A DNA stretch of 64,000 bases from Rosellinia necatrix (Eukaryota; Ascomycota; Sordariomycetes; Xylariales; Xylariaceae), in assembly GCA_021209875.1 (NCBI GenBank), contig JAGYVD010000008.1, positions 372,001-436,000 on the forward strand, written 5' to 3'. The notes under the pieces were generated by a model. It was not told the DNA's origin and searched no databases. It worked only from the letters and a program-made list of their open reading frames with translations. Positions 61,533 to 64,000 of the stretch are shown piece after piece (positions within the stretch are counted from its first letter, which is position 1; the number at the start of each line of letters is the position of its first letter). The position numbers and the translations under genes were made by a program.

Positions 61533-63088
61533 AAAAAGAAGTCGTGTAATCGGAATCAAGGAGACGACGGCTCATCTACACGCTTGACATTTTTGACTTC
61601 CTAACGAGTACTCTAGCCAGATATTGTCTCCGTAATGATAGGTGTGGGCGTTTGACTTTCTACGATGCCTTGTTGCCTGATTCTGTATTTCAATATATAC
61701 CAACCTTTCGCCTTTATTGGCATTCCTTACCCAGACCCGGATCAATCAAGGTTTTATCGTCCACATCGTCAGGGTACGGTGTTATAGGGCACAGAGCCTG
61801 CATATTCTGAAATGATATGGTTCTATGAGTAAGGTCAACTAATGGTATAAAAGATGATCTGTGCTGTCAGTTGTGCTATTAGGCCTGCCGAAAATCTAGC
61901 TAAGACTTTGACCTGCTGTTATATAATCTTATTTATGTTATCTTTACACTAACGCTTTTTATTCTATTGCCCTAACTTATAGTTAGCTATTTTTTGGTTG
62001 ACTACGCTAAATTTCTTTTTATTTTTGTGCTCTTCTGGAGTTCTGGCGCCAGCCCTGGTATTTATATCCTGTGTCTTTCCAACCGTTATAAACAGACCTT
62101 TATGCATGTAGGTAGATATATCACGCTAAACACCCCGGGAAGAGACTGATCCTAATGCTAGTGCAGCTCAGCTATCTGTTTTCCATTAATGGCGCCATGA
62201 ACATATTACTTGTTATAGCGATCACTCTACTTGTCAACCCTCTGGGCCCAGCATGCAAAAGCATCATAAATCAGATTGAATATGATTACCATAGGAGCCA
62301 GTACTGTGATTTATTAAATAGCATATTAATCCTTAGTTTTGCCCCCTGGCTTTAGGCTGCGATTATCGGTAGGGCTGTTGTATAATAATGTCAAGAAAAT
62401 AAAGCACATAGCGAAGTACCAGCTACCTTATAGTGTTGCTCTAGAGATATAATTGTGTATATAAATACTGAAGGACTCCTGCCTAAATATTAAGCCCTAC
62501 CCTTATACTTGGCTATCTACTTGCGACCTAGCTGCTACCTCCTAGTGACTAGACCTCACTCCGGGCATTCTTCATATGACAGATAAGATACCAAAAGCGT
62601 CACTTTTCGCTGGGTAGGCACTAGGAATAGTTATATATGCCCTTGGTACAGCTGCAGAAATTTCTCTTCTGTTTCTAGTAAATAGTCTGGCCGCACTATC
62701 CAAGCAAGATAACGCTGCCGGCCGCAACTATGGGGTTATTATGACATTCAAAACAGCGGGTGCCCTATTGGGACACCTCTCGAGGTGCCCTGGGGTCAGT
62801 GGATTGACATCGGGCGGTACTCTGCTAAATTTACCAATTGTTGTCACTACACTAAGTAACCAAATTTAGATCCTCCTTACATGACCTTCTAAATAACAAA
62901 ATATTTGCCTTGGATTTGCTCCCAATTGTACTTATGATCGCAATCAAGCTTCATGCGCGTGTCATTCCGAGTCAGACATCAGCGTTATCATTGTCGTGGC
63001 ATTTACGGCAGCACCTGACACAGAACCTTGGAACTCGATCTTCGGCCTGACTAAACTGCCAACATACTTTCACTAGATCCTCGTTACA
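61530..63088. other. Intergenic region, mildly A/T-rich, no supported gene
   Basis: Between about 61,850 and 63,000 the composition is slightly A/T-shifted. The only longer frame (62,155-62,355, 66 codons, hydrophobic) starts at a doubtful ATG, matches nothing I know and is not called. Around 62,757-62,792 overlapping imperfect inverted repeats occur (GGTGCCC/GGGACACC and CACCTCTCGAGGTG). It is the shared 3' space of two convergent genes. Confidence 0.5.
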
Positions 63089-63976
63089 CTAGTCCGCATT
63101 CTGTGGAACAGATATGCTGACCCTTCCGATAGTAGTTTCGTACATGCGCGTGGTTTCCAAACCCCCTTCGTTCTCTCTGAGAGCTGTAATCCCGAAGCGA
63201 CCGGCCAGGGTGTTTGAATGGAGGAATTCATCGAGGTCCGTCACAAACTGCAAAGGAACATGTGGCGATACGCCTTGCCCTGGGGTTTCCGAGAATCCAA
63301 ACTCATACGGAGTCAGACTCCCACCGAAGAACCCCCAGGTCTTGGGGAAAACTCTAGCCCGGACTATATGGGGCGCATCTCTAAGTAGCCACGGAGTAGC
63401 CGCAGCACCGCATTCGACCAGACCCTCACCGGGCCCAAGGTCGAAATGGCGATGGTTGAGGATCAGTCCGAACCGATCTTCGACATGATGTTTTAGGAAA
63501 ATTTGTCTAGTAATCGAATTAAACATCTTGGAAATAAGAATTTGAAAAATATCTGAATCGGACGTGGCAGGAAAATTAACCCTACCTCAATTTCTCAAAC
63601 TGAGCATCATCCAGGGGAGTCTCGTGATGTTCCCGGAAGGCCACACGATTATCGGGGACCTGCGGCCAGACATCGTCGGTGAAGGCCTCTAAGCCTGCCA
63701 GCTGCATGTTCGCCATTGGAGGGAACGAGTGATGGGTAATATTGCAAATTTAAGTGTGAATTGGTGTACCTCAGGTAGCAAACCTTGAGGATGATGCTGA
63801 TGAGCTAGCTCTTGGTAGCTCGAAGTGTTCAACAGTTCCACAGCTTTTATAGGCTCTACCGTAAGAACAACCTGAAGCAGAGCCTCATCCTCATTTCGCC
63901 CGACACAGCTACTAATTGATCTCACTCTCAGTGTAGAGCCATCCCCCGTCACCGGTTCCCGGTGCCAAGACAGGGT
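63089..63976 (-). CDS. Conserved fungal protein of unknown function, 5' end outside window
   Basis: Reading leftward, exons are 63,976(or lower)-63,770, 63,701-63,586 and 63,506-63,089 (stop TAG). Introns are 63,769-63,702 (GTACAC...GCAG) and 63,585-63,507 (GTAGGG...CTAG). Only the second acceptor's use of ACTAG at 63,507 keeps frame: the donor leaves two bases (AG) and the exon supplies A. The readable product ends with roughly 240 residues, including H-H-P-Q-G-L-L-P-E, L-N-H-R-H-F-D-L-G-P-G-E, C-G-A-A-A-T-P-W and L-T-P-Y-E-F. This combination of a His-rich H-R-H-F-D segment, a T-P-W and a P-Y-E-F motif resembles uncharacterised proteins common in Pezizomycotina, recalled from general knowledge rather than searched. 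No start codon fits in the visible 5' exon and a TAA lies in frame at 63,979-63,977. The true exon therefore starts at an acceptor below that point, and further exons lie beyond the window. Confidence 0.75.
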
Positions 63977-64000
63977 TTACAGCAAAAGAGCACAATGTTA

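Noticed and set aside
60835..61587. 250-codon plus-strand frame over exon 4 of the PNPOx-like gene
   Set aside because: It is an Arg/Pro/Gly-rich off-frame product of G/C-rich coding sequence that runs into the TA microsatellite; the spliced frame is clearly the real one.
62155..62355. 66-codon hydrophobic frame as a membrane peptide gene
   Set aside because: No homology, no supporting promoter or splice signals, and located in mildly A/T-shifted intergenic DNA.

Overview
The window looks like a piece of a filamentous ascomycete (Pezizomycotina) chromosome. The evidence is a two-part composition and the gene structure at the right end. About 55 kb on the left (1-55,190) is an extremely A/T-rich isochore in which retrotransposons have been reduced by C-to-T/G-to-A change to almost stop-only sequence. 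This is the classic appearance of repeat-induced point mutation (RIP). The last ~8.8 kb (55,200-64,000) has balanced composition and carries ordinary fungal genes with short GT-AG introns. The species cannot be named from this alone.

Layout of the A/T isochore. (1) 1-13,563 is a plus-strand LTR element (family C) whose 5' LTR is cut by the window start. It is enlarged by an insertion bounded by an unclassified ~360-bp repeat (family A). (2) 13,564-22,005 is featureless decayed DNA with short better-preserved islands: a ~250-bp repeat (family B), two 203-bp LTRs (family D), a 321-bp solo LTR and a hairpin cluster. (3) 22,011-28,514 is a complete minus-strand Ty3/gypsy element (family E) with two 437-bp LTRs and 5-bp target duplications, carrying a nested family A copy. 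(4) 28,520-34,911 is decayed DNA containing a 130-bp TA-flanked MITE, a family D LTR and a family B copy. (5) 34,917-42,031 is a complete plus-strand Ty3/gypsy element (family F), with a younger solo LTR of its own family inserted in reverse just before its 3' LTR. (6) 42,589-54,038 is a complete minus-strand family C element. It is swollen by a ~4.15-kb nested element (family G) and a nested family B copy. (7) 54,177-54,537 is another family A copy. A small foldback structure at 55,185-55,265 sits where the isochore ends.

Gene-bearing end. Three genes can be supported. One is an intronless 251-codon orphan ORF (56,937-57,692, +). One is a four-exon gene for a 279-residue FMN-binding split-barrel (PNPOx-like) protein with a C-terminal membrane helix (60,189-61,447, +). 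The third is the 3' part of a spliced conserved fungal gene of unknown function (63,089 to beyond 63,976, -), whose 5' end lies outside the window. No tRNA, rRNA or CRISPR was found.

The most informative pattern is general. In all five LTR-element copies, the outer edges of the LTRs are well preserved while the inner edges and interior are decayed. The free-standing better-preserved islands are only about 130-365 bp long. Together this reads as a record of where the mutating machinery starts, stops and ignores sequence.
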